Source of the DNA: Oligoflexus tunisiensis
Lineage (GTDB): Bacteria; Bdellovibrionota_B; Oligoflexia; Oligoflexales; Oligoflexaceae
Reading direction: 5' to 3'
NCBI RefSeq assembly: GCF_001748245.1
Contig: NZ_BDFO01000001.1
Coordinates: 3,747,208 to 3,811,207, forward strand
Length of the DNA: 64,000 nucleotides
Position numbers and translations under genes: made by a program. The notes under the pieces are model-generated. The model was not told the DNA's origin. It saw only the letters and a list, made by a program, of their open reading frames with translations, and made no database searches. Of the stretch, positions 43,019-52,268 are shown piece after piece; position 1 is the stretch's first letter, and the number at the start of each line of letters is the position of its first letter.

Positions 43019-43642
43019 ATGAAAAATTGGTATATGGACTGGGTGTTTGGCACCATATCCGGTGTTTCGATCGTCGCGGCCAAGGGTTTGCCGCAACAGC
43101 CGGAAGAAGCCGCCCTCTGGGTGGGCTATGCGGCTTTCTACGCTTATTGCTGCCGCTATCTGAACCCTGACCTGGATGTTCGGGGAAACCGCTGCGGGGC
43201 GCGAACCGCACCGCTCGGATTTTTGACTCACGGGCTGCGCCGCATGCGTCTCAGGCTGCTGCTGCGCCTCGTGAAACCCTTCCAATTTGTGCTCAACATC
43301 ATGCACAACCTGATCTGGGCCCCCTTCGGCTATCTTTTTACCCATCGCGGCATTCTGCATTGGCCTTTGATCGGGACCTGGCTCAAGGCCTCCTGGCTGT
43401 TTCTGCTGGTGGCGCCCTGGCTCCATTATAAGGGCTACGACCTGTTGGAAACCTATCGCAGCGTGATCCTATCGCCCTGGTACATGATCTGGACCTTTGC
43501 CGATCTTTCGCACATCCTCAGCGATATCATGATTGCGAAGATCCTGAAGCGCAAAGCCTTCGTGCCACCCGCGACGATTGCGCCGCGCGGCTGGCTGATG
43601 AAGACCCTTGGCATCAAGTCCAGTCGCTGGTTTGCGATCTAG
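43019..43642 (+). CDS. Membrane protein, DUF2227-like
   Basis: 207 residues from ATG 43019, behind GGGAG (ATG 43007 is also possible). LNPDLDVRGNRCG followed by FTHRGILHWPLIGTWLKASW recalls the 'SPDLD ... HR ... lP' pattern of DUF2227-type putative metal-binding membrane proteins, related to the YdjM/LexA-regulated hydrolase group. Two or three membrane helices are likely (around 60-120 and FLLVAPWL, then FADLSHILSDI with another His). Conserved Asp and His residues could bind a metal. Function unknown. Confidence 0.6.
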   Translation: MKNWYMDWVFGTISGVSIVAAKGLPQQPEEAALWVGYAAFYAYCCRYLNPDLDVRGNRCGARTAPLGFLTHGLRRMRLRLLLRLVKPFQFVLNIMHNLIWAPFGYLFTHRGILHWPLIGTWLKASWLFLLVAPWLHYKGYDLLETYRSVILSPWYMIWTFADLSHILSDIMIAKILKRKAFVPPATIAPRGWLMKTLGIKSSRWFAI

Positions 43643-43938
43643 CGGATCATGTTCAGGACGTGCCAGCCAAAGAAAAGACCAGGGAGGATGGCAGCGTAGG
43701 TCAGTTCCAGCAGGAACATGGGAACGGAACGCTGCGTCTTGAAACTGCCCCAGACGATATTCCAAAGATTGATGAGGGCCACAGGTCCACAGACCATGGC
43801 CAGAACCAGCATCGCGATGGCGGCATAAGCAGGCTTTCCTGTCTGTCCACTGGGTGTGCGGGCCCATAACCAGGCGCCGACGGCTGCGGCATACAGAATG
43901 GTCGCGCGGGTGACGGATGGTCCATGGATTTTCGCCAA
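43639..43938 (-). CDS. Small membrane protein
   Basis: 99 residues from TTG 43938 (AAGGGA six bases upstream; no early ATG). Helices near residues 12-27, 36-60 and 72-92. The sequence is not recognised. The end overlaps the convergent DUF2227-like gene by 4 bp, and its start lies 18 bp beyond the histidine kinase stop, so it may be the last gene of the TolC-RND-kinase operon. Confidence 0.6.
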   Translation of the reverse strand: MAKIHGPSVTRATILYAAAVGAWLWARTPSGQTGKPAYAAIAMLVLAMVCGPVALINLWNIVWGSFKTQRSVPMFLLELTYAAILPGLFFGWHVLNMIR

Positions 43939-43956
43939 GTTGTGTCCCTTCCCGAT

Positions 43957-45477
43957 TTAAGAGGCCCTTTGGGCCTTTTCCTGTGATAACGGCAATTCCA
44001 CCACAAAACAGGTATGGGGTTTCTGCTTGTCCAGATAAAGCCGACCCCCATGCTGCTCGATAATCCCAAGGCTCAGGCTTAAACCCAGCCCCGTTCCCTT
44101 GCCCACTTCCTTGGTGGTGTAAAAGGGTTCAAACATTTTCGCGGCCACGGCGTCGGGTATGCCTGCACCGCAGTCGATCACTTCAATCTGCACCTGATCG
44201 ACCACAACCCGACCGGTCACGCGGATCCAGGGATCGCTGTGCTCCTGGTCCATGATCGCATCAATGGCATTATTGATGATATTAATCAAAACCTGCGCAA
44301 TCTGCGACTGCTGACATGCAACGGGCGGGACATCGTGCAAGGCATCGAGTTCCACTTCGAAGTGAATGCCGTGATTTTCCGCAAGAGGCTGCGTGATGGA
44401 AACAACCTGAGCGATCAACTGGGACAGACTGATCAATTCAAAAAATTCCTGATCGCCACGGCGTGAGAACATCAGGAGACTCGACACGATCCGGGCGATG
44501 CGGTTGGTGTTCCGGTCGATCACCAGCGAGGCCCGATGCAAAACCTCGCGATCCATGACGCCCTGTCCGAGCTGATCGACCAGAATATCATTGTAGCCTT
44601 TGATGATGTGCAGGGGATTGTTAATTTCATGCGCCACGCCTCCGGCCATTTCCCCGAGCATGGCCAGCTTCACCACATTGCTGGCAATGGCCCGCTGATC
44701 CCGGACTTCCTGATCCTTGCGGTAAAACTGCTGTTGCATGGCCGCATTGAATTGATGCAAACGCTGGGACAGGGTATTGACGGTGTCCACCATGGAATCG
44801 AGTTCATCCGGACGCCGCGGCGGATGACGCTTCAACGTCAGGGGTTCTCCCGCTTCCTTGGCTTGAAAGTCATAGAGGGCAAGGAAGTCCACAATGCGCT
44901 TGAGATGCTGCGTGACCAGCACGCGGAAAATCTCGATCATGATCAGGGACACGATCAGGGTCTTCAAACCCTGGGTCAGAAAGAAATAAATCGCCTTATT
45001 CGACAGACGTACAAACATATTGCGCTGGGAGGCTTCCACGGACACGCTCCCGATCATCTGCTGGGGCATCCTGGGGTTCATCAGGGGATAGACCTTCGCG
45101 GTGCGCTTGTCCTCGAAAAAACGCTCCAGCCCGATGTAACTGACCACCGCGCTCTTATCCACATCGCCCTTGGCCTCGGCATAGACCTTGCCGTCCTCAT
45201 CGATGACCACAACCTTTGTGATATCGCGAATGCCGGTAATGCCTCGGATCTGGGTCATGACCCCGGGATGGTTGAAGTCATAAAGCGACTCCGCGATGTT
45301 GTCGACACTGCTGTGACCGAGGCTTTCAAAGGTGGACTCGAGGCTGTTCATTTCCTCGCGATAGTCCATATAAAAGGAAATCGCGGTAAAGACAGTCGTG
45401 AGGACTGAGCTCGCCAACAAAATGGTGATAACGAGCCGCCTTTGCAGCGAACGACTGTATTTCCGCTTTTCTGCCAT
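43957..45477 (-). CDS. Membrane-bound sensor histidine kinase in the RND operon
   Basis: 506 residues from ATG 45477, whose A overlaps the RND stop (TGATG); GTG 45480 gives one residue more. Helix 1 (about 15-36), periplasmic Cache-like domain (37-160, with SLYDFNHPGVMTQIRGI and VVVIDEDGKVYAEAKG), helix 2 (about 163-187), linker, H box GEMAGGVAHEINNPLHII with His283, N box QVLINIINNAIDAI, G1 DCGAGIPD, F box EPFYTTKEVGKGTGLGL. Close paralogue of the kinase at 27046-28518. Co-transcription with an efflux pump suggests it senses envelope stress or the pump's substrate. Confidence 0.92.
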   Translation of the reverse strand: MAEKRKYSRSLQRRLVITILLASSVLTTVFTAISFYMDYREEMNSLESTFESLGHSSVDNIAESLYDFNHPGVMTQIRGITGIRDITKVVVIDEDGKVYAEAKGDVDKSAVVSYIGLERFFEDKRTAKVYPLMNPRMPQQMIGSVSVEASQRNMFVRLSNKAIYFFLTQGLKTLIVSLIMIEIFRVLVTQHLKRIVDFLALYDFQAKEAGEPLTLKRHPPRRPDELDSMVDTVNTLSQRLHQFNAAMQQQFYRKDQEVRDQRAIASNVVKLAMLGEMAGGVAHEINNPLHIIKGYNDILVDQLGQGVMDREVLHRASLVIDRNTNRIARIVSSLLMFSRRGDQEFFELISLSQLIAQVVSITQPLAENHGIHFEVELDALHDVPPVACQQSQIAQVLINIINNAIDAIMDQEHSDPWIRVTGRVVVDQVQIEVIDCGAGIPDAVAAKMFEPFYTTKEVGKGTGLGLSLSLGIIEQHGGRLYLDKQKPHTCFVVELPLSQEKAQRAS

Positions 45478-48400
45478 CACTTCGCCATAAAGAGTTTCTT
45501 CATCACCTCAAGGCTCCAGACCCGGAAACGATCAACGTACGAATACGCCGCCGGAATCACAATCAAAGTCAGGAGTGTCGACGAAATCAGACCGCCGATG
45601 ATCGCCACCCCCATGCTGGTGCGCTGCGCCGAGGCCTCGTTCAAACCGATCGCGATCGGCAGCATGCCGGCGATCAGCGCGAACGTTGTCATCAGAATCG
45701 GCCGCAAGCGGGTTTTGCCGGCCAGGATCATGGCCTCATTGCGGCTCATGCCTTCCTGCACCTTGTGGTTGGCAAAGTCCACCAGCAGAATCGAGTTTTT
45801 AATCGCCACCCCAAGGAGCAGGATGCAACCGATCATCGAGAAGAGATCGAGCGACTTGCTGCAAACGTAAAGCCCGGCCACCGCACCGCAGATCGCCAAC
45901 GGCAGAACGAGCATGATCGTAAACGGTGTGACGAAGGATTCGTAAAGACTCGCAAGAACCAGGTAAATGAAGAGCACGCCGAGCGACATCGCCACGATCA
46001 TGTTTTCCTTCATCTCCTGATAGCTTTCCCCCTGGCCGACGAACTTGAAGCCGATATGGGATGGAATTTTCATCTCTTCCTGCAGAATGCGCGCCGTTTC
46101 TTTCATGGCCGCATCAAGACCGGCGCCGGACGGGTTGATGTCCGCGTTCAATTGAATGTAGCGCATCCGGTTGCGGCGGTTGATGGTCGAGGGACCTTCC
46201 GCCTCTTCATAGCGGGCGAAATCACTCAGGCGGACGTTGGAGAAGTTCATGTTGGGCACGAAGATCCTGGACCACTCCTCCTTCAGATTCCGCTGGTCCT
46301 CGCGCATGCGCAGGCGGATATCATACTCCTCACCATCCACCCGGAACACGGCCGGTGTCACGCCTTCGATCTGACCCCGCAGCTCGGCTCCGACGCTGTT
46401 GACCAGCACCCCGAGACGTTCCGCACGTTTTTGATCGATATGCACCTGAACCTCAGGCTTGCCGGGGCGATAGTTGATGTCCACATCCTGAAGGGCCGGA
46501 TGATCCTTGATGCGTCTGAAGAGTTCCTGCGCGATGCCTTCGATCTCTTCAAGGTTGGCGCCTTCAATGTTGACGTTAAAGGGACGCATGCCGGCCGCGA
46601 TCAGGTCGATATCCTTGACGATCGGGTTGGCGCTTTTATACTTTTGCAAGGTTCGTCTTAATTCATCCTTGAATTCGGATGTATTGATGTTGCGCTCCTT
46701 ACGCGGCACCAGCTCCACATAATATTCGGCGAAGTTGCTCTTGCTGTTCTTGCCGACGGTCATAGCCGTCCGGCGGACTTCGGAGTAATTGCGCACGGTG
46801 CCTTCAACCTCCAGAGCCAGCTTGGACATTTCATCCAGACTGGTGCCGGGGGGCGTGTCGAGCGTGATCAAAAACTCGCCAAAATCCTGGGGCGTGAGGA
46901 ACGTTTTCGAGATATACGGGAAGAGGCTCATGCAGCCCAGAAACACGGCGACCGCCAGGGCGATAAACAGCCAGGGCAGCCGGATCACCTGTTTCAAAAG
47001 GCCTTCATAGAGGTGCTCCAGCCAATCCTGGAAGCGTCCGAAGGCGCGCAGAAGAACGCCCGTGGTATAGTAGGCGAGTCCTTTCTTGACCGCTCCATGC
47101 GAGGAGCCCGCAAGATACGCGGACAGCATGGGGGCAATGGTCAAAGCATCGAAGAGACTGATCGCCATGGCAAAGCAGATGGTCAGACCGAATTCCTTCA
47201 GGAACTGACCGACGATCCCTTGCAGGAAGGCGATCGGACCGAACACGGCGATGACCGCCAGGGTTGTGGCGATGACGGCCAGGGTTACTTCCGAGGTGCC
47301 TTTGATGGCCGCTTCAATTGGTGAAGCCCCGAGTTCGATGTGCCGGAAGATGTTTTCGCGCACCACAATCGCATCATCGACCAGAAGTCCCACAGAGAGA
47401 CTCAAGGCCAGAAGAGTCATGATGTTGATGGTAAAGCCAAAGATCGCCATCAGGATGAAGGCACCGAGCAGCGAGTTCGGCAGCGCCAGGCCGGTAATGA
47501 TGGTGGAACGGCCATTGGCGAGGAAGAAGTACACCACGATAATGGTGAGGATGATACCGATAATGATGGATTCATAAACGTCGGCAATGTTGGCCCGGAT
47601 CAGCTTGCTGCCGTCGCGCACGAGTTCAACCTGGGGCGCGCCCGGCTGAGTCTTCAAGGTGACCGCGAGTTTTTCCATCTTCCTGATCACGTTGTCCACC
47701 ACGTCCACGGTGTTGGATCCGGACTGGCGATAGACATTCAGGAATATGGCCTGCTTGCCATTGAAAAAGGTGCGGGTGGTTTCATCCTTCATGTTGTCGG
47801 TGACCTGGGCCACATCGCGGACCTGAACCGGAACCTCGTTGCCGAGGAAGTTGACCACCGTCTTGCCGATTTCATCCAGCGAGCGATATTCCCCAAGGGT
47901 GCGATAAACGATTTCCTTGCCACCCTCGATGACCTTGCCGGCAGGGATATTGAGGCCGGAGGCGCCCAGTCTTTGGGCCACCAAATTCACCGACAGTTCG
48001 CGCGCCTTCATTTTCTGACGGTCGAGCAGAACGTGGATTTCGCGCTTGCGTCCGCCCAGAACCTCGACGAGGCCTACATGTTGAATCTGTTCGAACATCG
48101 GGCGAATCACGCGATCGGCCAGATCAAAGAGCTGGGTTTCCGGCATATCGGCCTGAACTGCGATAATGGCCACCGGCTGCTCGGAAGGGTCGATCCTGCG
48201 GAGAAGCGGTTCCTCCACCCCATCGGGCAGGTTGCGCCTCACCAGCGCGATCTTATCCTTGACCTGCTGCTCGGCGAACTTTACATCGGTTTCGAGGGTG
48301 AATTCCGCGGAAACCACACTCAAGCCTTCCTGGTTCACGGAACCCACGCTCTTGAGTCCAGGAATGGTGGCGATCTGCTCTTCGATGATCTTGGAGACCT

Positions 48401-48584
48401 GCGTTTCAATTTCCTTGGGACCTGCTCCCGGGTAGATCGTCCACACCGAAATAAAGGGAAAGGTGACGTTCGGGAAGAGATCCACACCGAGCTTCATAAA
48501 GGACATGGCCCCGGATGCCAGCATCGCGATCACGATACATGTGATGAAAACCGGGCGCTTGATGGATAAGCTGGCGAGATTCAT
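45477..48584 (-). CDS. RND-family efflux permease (HAE1/AcrB type)
   Basis: 1035 residues, start overlapping the TolC-like stop as ATGA. Twelve membrane helices in the 1+5+1+5 plan with two large periplasmic loops. LASLSIKRPVFITCIVIAMLA opens helix 1, SLSVGLLVDDAIVVRENIFRHIELG holds the paired Asp of helix 4 that carry protons, and GVAIKNSILLVDFANHKVQEGMSRNEAM is the second-half motif. Sequence type fits the HAE-1/MdtBC/CzcA-like hydrophobe exporters. No membrane-fusion adaptor is encoded next to it. Substrate unknown. Confidence 0.95.
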   Translation of the reverse strand: MNLASLSIKRPVFITCIVIAMLASGAMSFMKLGVDLFPNVTFPFISVWTIYPGAGPKEIETQVSKIIEEQIATIPGLKSVGSVNQEGLSVVSAEFTLETDVKFAEQQVKDKIALVRRNLPDGVEEPLLRRIDPSEQPVAIIAVQADMPETQLFDLADRVIRPMFEQIQHVGLVEVLGGRKREIHVLLDRQKMKARELSVNLVAQRLGASGLNIPAGKVIEGGKEIVYRTLGEYRSLDEIGKTVVNFLGNEVPVQVRDVAQVTDNMKDETTRTFFNGKQAIFLNVYRQSGSNTVDVVDNVIRKMEKLAVTLKTQPGAPQVELVRDGSKLIRANIADVYESIIIGIILTIIVVYFFLANGRSTIITGLALPNSLLGAFILMAIFGFTINIMTLLALSLSVGLLVDDAIVVRENIFRHIELGASPIEAAIKGTSEVTLAVIATTLAVIAVFGPIAFLQGIVGQFLKEFGLTICFAMAISLFDALTIAPMLSAYLAGSSHGAVKKGLAYYTTGVLLRAFGRFQDWLEHLYEGLLKQVIRLPWLFIALAVAVFLGCMSLFPYISKTFLTPQDFGEFLITLDTPPGTSLDEMSKLALEVEGTVRNYSEVRRTAMTVGKNSKSNFAEYYVELVPRKERNINTSEFKDELRRTLQKYKSANPIVKDIDLIAAGMRPFNVNIEGANLEEIEGIAQELFRRIKDHPALQDVDINYRPGKPEVQVHIDQKRAERLGVLVNSVGAELRGQIEGVTPAVFRVDGEEYDIRLRMREDQRNLKEEWSRIFVPNMNFSNVRLSDFARYEEAEGPSTINRRNRMRYIQLNADINPSGAGLDAAMKETARILQEEMKIPSHIGFKFVGQGESYQEMKENMIVAMSLGVLFIYLVLASLYESFVTPFTIMLVLPLAICGAVAGLYVCSKSLDLFSMIGCILLLGVAIKNSILLVDFANHKVQEGMSRNEAMILAGKTRLRPILMTTFALIAGMLPIAIGLNEASAQRTSMGVAIIGGLISSTLLTLIVIPAAYSYVDRFRVWSLEVMKKLFMAK

Positions 48585-50068
48585 GTGGCATCTCCGAAGG
48601 ACTTGAGTTTGGCGATGATACCCAGGATATCCGCTTTCGCCTTGATCGCACCCAGCTGCGCGCTGGCATAATCCTGTTCAAAGAGCAGAATTTGATACGT
48701 CGTGGTACGACCGCGTTCGAGTCGATTCCTTTCATAATCAAGCTTCTGCTTCTGCGCGCTTTCGATTTCATTGGCCAGGTGCAGGCGGATTTTTGCGTCA
48801 CTCAGCTGGCGCATCAGGTCCTCCCATTCCTGGCGGGCATTGAATTCCATCTGCTCACGTTCCTGCCGCGCGGCTTCACTGGCCTTGACGAGGCCCGTGC
48901 GTTCCCGATTGATCAGATCCCGATCCAGCGGCGTGGAAAACTTCAGGCCGATCACCATGGTCGGCTTATCCGACTTGAAGGCATCCGACGCAGCGCCACT
49001 GAGCGAGTCATCGCGCGAGTTCGCGGCGTAACTGCCAAAGATGGAGACATCCGGTTTGAATTTTTCGCGCCACTGCTGAACCTCGGATTCCGCGGCTTTT
49101 TCCAGGGAGCGGGCCACCTCCACATCAAGACGCTTGATGGAACCGGCCGCCATGGTCATATCACTCAGCATGCGCGAGCTGATCGGCATGATATCCACTT
49201 CGAGGCGGTCCCCCTGCACCGAACGCAGGGAGTTGAATGTTCTTTGCAGGGATATACGATCCCGCTTGCTGAGCTCCAATTCAAAGCGTCGCGCCTTGAG
49301 ACCCGCTTCCGCCTGCAGAAGATCCGCGCGATCGGCGAGTGACAGATTCACGCGCTTTTTGACCCAATCCCGAATCTTTTGAAAGCGCACCAGGGCGCCT
49401 TCCTGAGTGCGGACCGCATCGGTGGCCAGGGCCAGCTGCCAGTAAATGAATTCCGCCTGAGCGAGCAGAGCCTTGATCTTATACTGCTCACCCTGCCGCT
49501 GCGCCGAGAGCTTGGCCTGCGTGGCCTCACGGTTGAGATCATACTCACGGCCCATCCAGTTCTTCCAGAGCGGCTGCACAAGGTCGAGCTGGGTCCGGCC
49601 TTCAGACCAGCGTTTGGTGCTGTCGTCATTCAAGGCCACCAAAGGGTTGATTACACCGGGTGCCAGGAGCGAGGGAAAATCATCGCGTTCAATATCGATT
49701 TTGTTCAGGTTGTAGCTGAGCTGGGATTGAAGCCCAAAGCTCCAGATTTTCTGGACGCCGAGGCTATAGGTCGTGGCTTCCATCTTGTCGCCGGAGAGTA
49801 TGTTGCTGGGTGGCTTCTCATCCACCGAATGAGCCACCTGGCCGAAGACCTGGGGCGTGGTGATGAGATCGCTGGAATATTCCCGCTGTTTGGTGGCTTC
49901 GATCGTGGCGTGCGCACTTCGCAGCGATTGATTGCTGGTTCGCACCTGAGTCAGATACTCTTCAAGGGTAAGGGTTCGTGCCTCAGTCACACCCCAACAG
50001 CATAAGAAGAGAGGCAGGGCTGCCAACTGCACCCAATGGACCCTATGCTTTTTCACAAACTCGCGCAT
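48581..50068 (-). CDS. tolC: TolC-family outer-membrane efflux protein
   Basis: 495 residues from ATG 50068, with GGAGG well placed; the longer frame to 50092 is less likely. A signal peptide ends near GVTEA, then LTLEEYLTQVRTSNQSLRSAHATIEA starts the first of two OEP repeats. Long helices (AQAKLSAQRQGEQYKIKALLAQAEF; ARQEWEDLMRQLSDAKIRLHLA, each broken in the real fold) alternate with beta strands. The C-terminal YERNRLERGRTTTYQILLFEQDYASAQL is a typical OEP ending. It forms the outer-membrane duct for the RND pump encoded next. Confidence 0.9.
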   Translation of the reverse strand: MREFVKKHRVHWVQLAALPLFLCCWGVTEARTLTLEEYLTQVRTSNQSLRSAHATIEATKQREYSSDLITTPQVFGQVAHSVDEKPPSNILSGDKMEATTYSLGVQKIWSFGLQSQLSYNLNKIDIERDDFPSLLAPGVINPLVALNDDSTKRWSEGRTQLDLVQPLWKNWMGREYDLNREATQAKLSAQRQGEQYKIKALLAQAEFIYWQLALATDAVRTQEGALVRFQKIRDWVKKRVNLSLADRADLLQAEAGLKARRFELELSKRDRISLQRTFNSLRSVQGDRLEVDIMPISSRMLSDMTMAAGSIKRLDVEVARSLEKAAESEVQQWREKFKPDVSIFGSYAANSRDDSLSGAASDAFKSDKPTMVIGLKFSTPLDRDLINRERTGLVKASEAARQEREQMEFNARQEWEDLMRQLSDAKIRLHLANEIESAQKQKLDYERNRLERGRTTTYQILLFEQDYASAQLGAIKAKADILGIIAKLKSFGDAT

Positions 50069-50343
50069 CGAAGCCTCCACAAGACTTGCCACTACAGATT
50101 TTTAGCTAGCACTTCTGACCCAGAATAAACGGGTCCGGGTCTGAAGTCGACTGTCCATGGCAATTCTCCCGCTAACTTAACGGATGGATGGTGGGGGACT
50201 TGAGGCAAGATACGTAGACAACCGGGCGGCTGCATATTTGTTGTGCAAAGAACGGGCAGGTCAGCAGCTTGGTGTTTTGACAAGGCCGGAAAGCTATGAG
50301 AACATGCGGGCCATGTTAAAGACCCAGCTTCAGGAGGCGCATT

Positions 50344-50724
50344 TTGGATCATAAGCCAGGATTTCTTAAACTTGTGGCGGACGCGCAAAAGGAAGTGAAG
50401 GAAATCAGTCGCGAGGAAGTGGCCCGCCGTCTGAAGCCGGAAAAGGATTTCGTGCTCGTGGATGTGCGTGAAGAGACGGAATGGGAGGCCGGACACCTGC
50501 CGTTCGCCGTGCATCTTTCCAAGGGCCTGATTGAGCGGGACATTGAAACGAAAATTCCCAATCCCTCAACGCCGCTCATACTCTACTGCGGCGGTGGCTA
50601 TCGCTCGATACTGGCTGCACAGAGCATCCAGAAGATGGGCTACACCAATGTGCTCTCCATGACCGGCGGTTTCCGCGGCTGGATCGAGAACAATCTGCCG
50701 GTCGTTGCCAGCGGCGTTCTTTGA
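50344..50724 (+). CDS. Rhodanese-like sulfurtransferase
   Basis: 126 residues from TTG 50344 (AGGAGG seven bases upstream). A single rhodanese domain: ISREEVARRL, FVLVDVREETEWEAGHLPFAVHLSKG (CH2A-like), and the active-site loop LYCGGGYRSILAAQSIQKMGYTNVLSMTGGFRGWI with Cys82. The loop CGGGYRS fits sulfur-transfer rhodaneses. No signal peptide; cytoplasmic. Physiological acceptor unknown. It may share transcription with the universal stress protein 124 bp downstream. Confidence 0.93.
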   Translation: MDHKPGFLKLVADAQKEVKEISREEVARRLKPEKDFVLVDVREETEWEAGHLPFAVHLSKGLIERDIETKIPNPSTPLILYCGGGYRSILAAQSIQKMGYTNVLSMTGGFRGWIENNLPVVASGVL

Positions 50725-50848
50725 AGTCAACCTCCATGCAGTCATTCTTACCAAATTGTTCCAGTGCGACCTCCTCTTGGCCCGGGAATTGCTTTTCATA
50801 AGAAAGGAGCTGCGACCATCCCGGACGTTTGGAGAAAAGAGGTAGGTT

Positions 50849-51865
50849 ATGAGTACTGCGATTTGGAATCCACGCCGTAAACCGATCGTTGTCGGTATTT
50901 CCCTGGATAATTCGGATGAATACCTGATTCAAAGCGCAGCGGCCCTGGCCCGAAGGCTGGAGAGCCCGCTGGAGCTCGTGCACGCCACGCAGCCGATTTT
51001 TAATTACATGGGCGCCGGCGACGTTGTCGTGAATCCCTACTATGGCTATGACCGTGTGATCAACGACATGGAGGATGACGAGGCGCGCAAGACTCTGGAA
51101 GGAATGCGCCAGCGTCTGCCGCCGGATCTTCGCCTCGGTCTTCACGTGCTGCGCGATTATACCTCGGAAGCTCTCACCACCATCGCCACCGAGGTTCATG
51201 CCGGGCTGGTGATGACCGGGCTCAGCAAGCGGGCCGGCAATAATATTCTGGAAGGCACGTCGACCGCGTTCTCGCTCGCCGCGCACGCGGATGTTCCGGT
51301 CCTGATCGTGCCACTCGATGCCACGATCAACTTTGCGGAATCCCCGCGCATGCTGGTGGCCGATAACCTGGATGTGGAAGGACGTCTGGCTCTGGAAGCT
51401 GCGATTCAGATGGCGGTCGAGCTGAACTGCGCTGAGATCTGCCACGTGCATGTGCATAAGCTCAGCAGCACGGAAGTGCAGCATATGGTGGACAAGGTCC
51501 GTGAGGCGATGAACCTCGGCCGTATTCCGTTGAATCCCGAATTTTCAACGACGACCTATACCGAGGAACTGCGCCGCCGCATCGCTGAGGAGCTGCAAAG
51601 CCGTTTCCGTTCAATTCCCAAGGCCGAGGCCGTGGCGTCCCGATACCAGGCTCTGGTGAACTTTGGGAAACCGGTCGATGAACTGCACCGGACCACCCGC
51701 ATTCATAAGCCACAGCTCCTCGTCTTTGGACGCCACCATCTGTTCCATCGTCAGCGCTTTTCGCTTGGCAAAATCCCATACGATGCGATGATGGAGGAAG
51801 GAGTCGCCACCATGATTGTACCGGATACAGTCCCAGGCGAGCGATCATCCAACGTTTCGAGCTGA
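50849..51865 (+). CDS. Tandem universal stress protein
   Basis: 338 residues with two UspA domains. The first (about 10-158) begins PIVVGISLDNSDEYLIQSAAALARRL and ends GLVMTGLSKRAGNNILEGTSTAFSLAAHADVPVLIVP, where the G-x2-G-x9-G(S/T) nucleotide loop is partly kept. The second (about 165-330) begins RMLVADNLDVEGRLALEAAIQMA and ends LLVFGRHHLFHRQRF...GVATMIVP and has lost that loop. Such proteins bind nucleotides or act as stress-linked scaffolds in the cytoplasm. ATG 50849 follows AGAGGTAGG. Confidence 0.9.
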   Translation: MSTAIWNPRRKPIVVGISLDNSDEYLIQSAAALARRLESPLELVHATQPIFNYMGAGDVVVNPYYGYDRVINDMEDDEARKTLEGMRQRLPPDLRLGLHVLRDYTSEALTTIATEVHAGLVMTGLSKRAGNNILEGTSTAFSLAAHADVPVLIVPLDATINFAESPRMLVADNLDVEGRLALEAAIQMAVELNCAEICHVHVHKLSSTEVQHMVDKVREAMNLGRIPLNPEFSTTTYTEELRRRIAEELQSRFRSIPKAEAVASRYQALVNFGKPVDELHRTTRIHKPQLLVFGRHHLFHRQRFSLGKIPYDAMMEEGVATMIVPDTVPGERSSNVSS

Positions 51866-51890
51866 AGTGGGAAGAGTAGAGGGGGAACTC

Positions 51891-52205
51891 ATGATACGTG
51901 CCGTTACAGCCAGTCTCTCGATTACCTGGTCTCTGACCGTCCGGGCTGCCGAGCCGTTGCAGATTCCACCCGCGGAAGAGGTGGATGAAAACCGAACGGC
52001 TTTTGCTGTGGAGCAGCAGGTCCGTGAAAGCCCGATCCGCTTCGATCGGGATTGCCCTCCGCCGGAGACGGTGGACGTGTTTCAACGTTCAACCTGGAAT
52101 TCGGTTGAGTTCGGCGTAAGCTTTCCTTTGGGAGATGCGCTGGGGGAAACGAGGCTCTATACCCGCTATAACTGTCCGGCCCCTTCGGTCAAATCCAGCC
52201 GGTGA
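51891..52205 (+). CDS. Small exported protein
   Basis: 104 residues from ATG 51891, with GGGGG upstream. MIRAVTASLSITWSLTVRAAEP is a signal peptide. The mature 80 residues are acidic and have two cysteines (RFDRDCPPPETV and TRYNCPAPS). A beta strand near WNSVEFGVSFPLG looks like the last part of a small sheet. Not recognised. It starts 25 bp after the universal stress protein, so it is probably in the same operon, and a strong terminator follows. Confidence 0.65.
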   Translation: MIRAVTASLSITWSLTVRAAEPLQIPPAEEVDENRTAFAVEQQVRESPIRFDRDCPPPETVDVFQRSTWNSVEFGVSFPLGDALGETRLYTRYNCPAPSVKSSR

Positions 52206-52230
52206 TCACAAGCGAAGAGAGAAAAACCAA

Positions 52231-52264
52231 GGGCTTTGTGTCAAGACACAAAGCCCGGTTTTTG
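52231..52264. terminator. Bidirectional Rho-independent terminator
   Basis: GGGCTTTGTGTC pairs with the complementary half around a short loop (11-bp stem). GGTTTTT follows on the plus strand and GGTTTTT also on the minus strand, so it serves both convergent genes. Confidence 0.9.
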
Positions 52265-52268
52265 CGGA

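Noticed and set aside
44536..45408. 290-codon open frame opposite the second histidine kinase
   Set aside because: Antisense shadow with no motif or initiation site.
47340..48569. 409-codon open frame opposite the RND gene
   Set aside because: Antisense shadow of a strongly conserved transporter gene, composition typical of reverse-complement translation (rich in His, Gln, Asp, Gly).
50277..50282. Consensus TTGACA before the rhodanese gene
   Set aside because: No acceptable -10 element at 16-18 bp; it may be chance.
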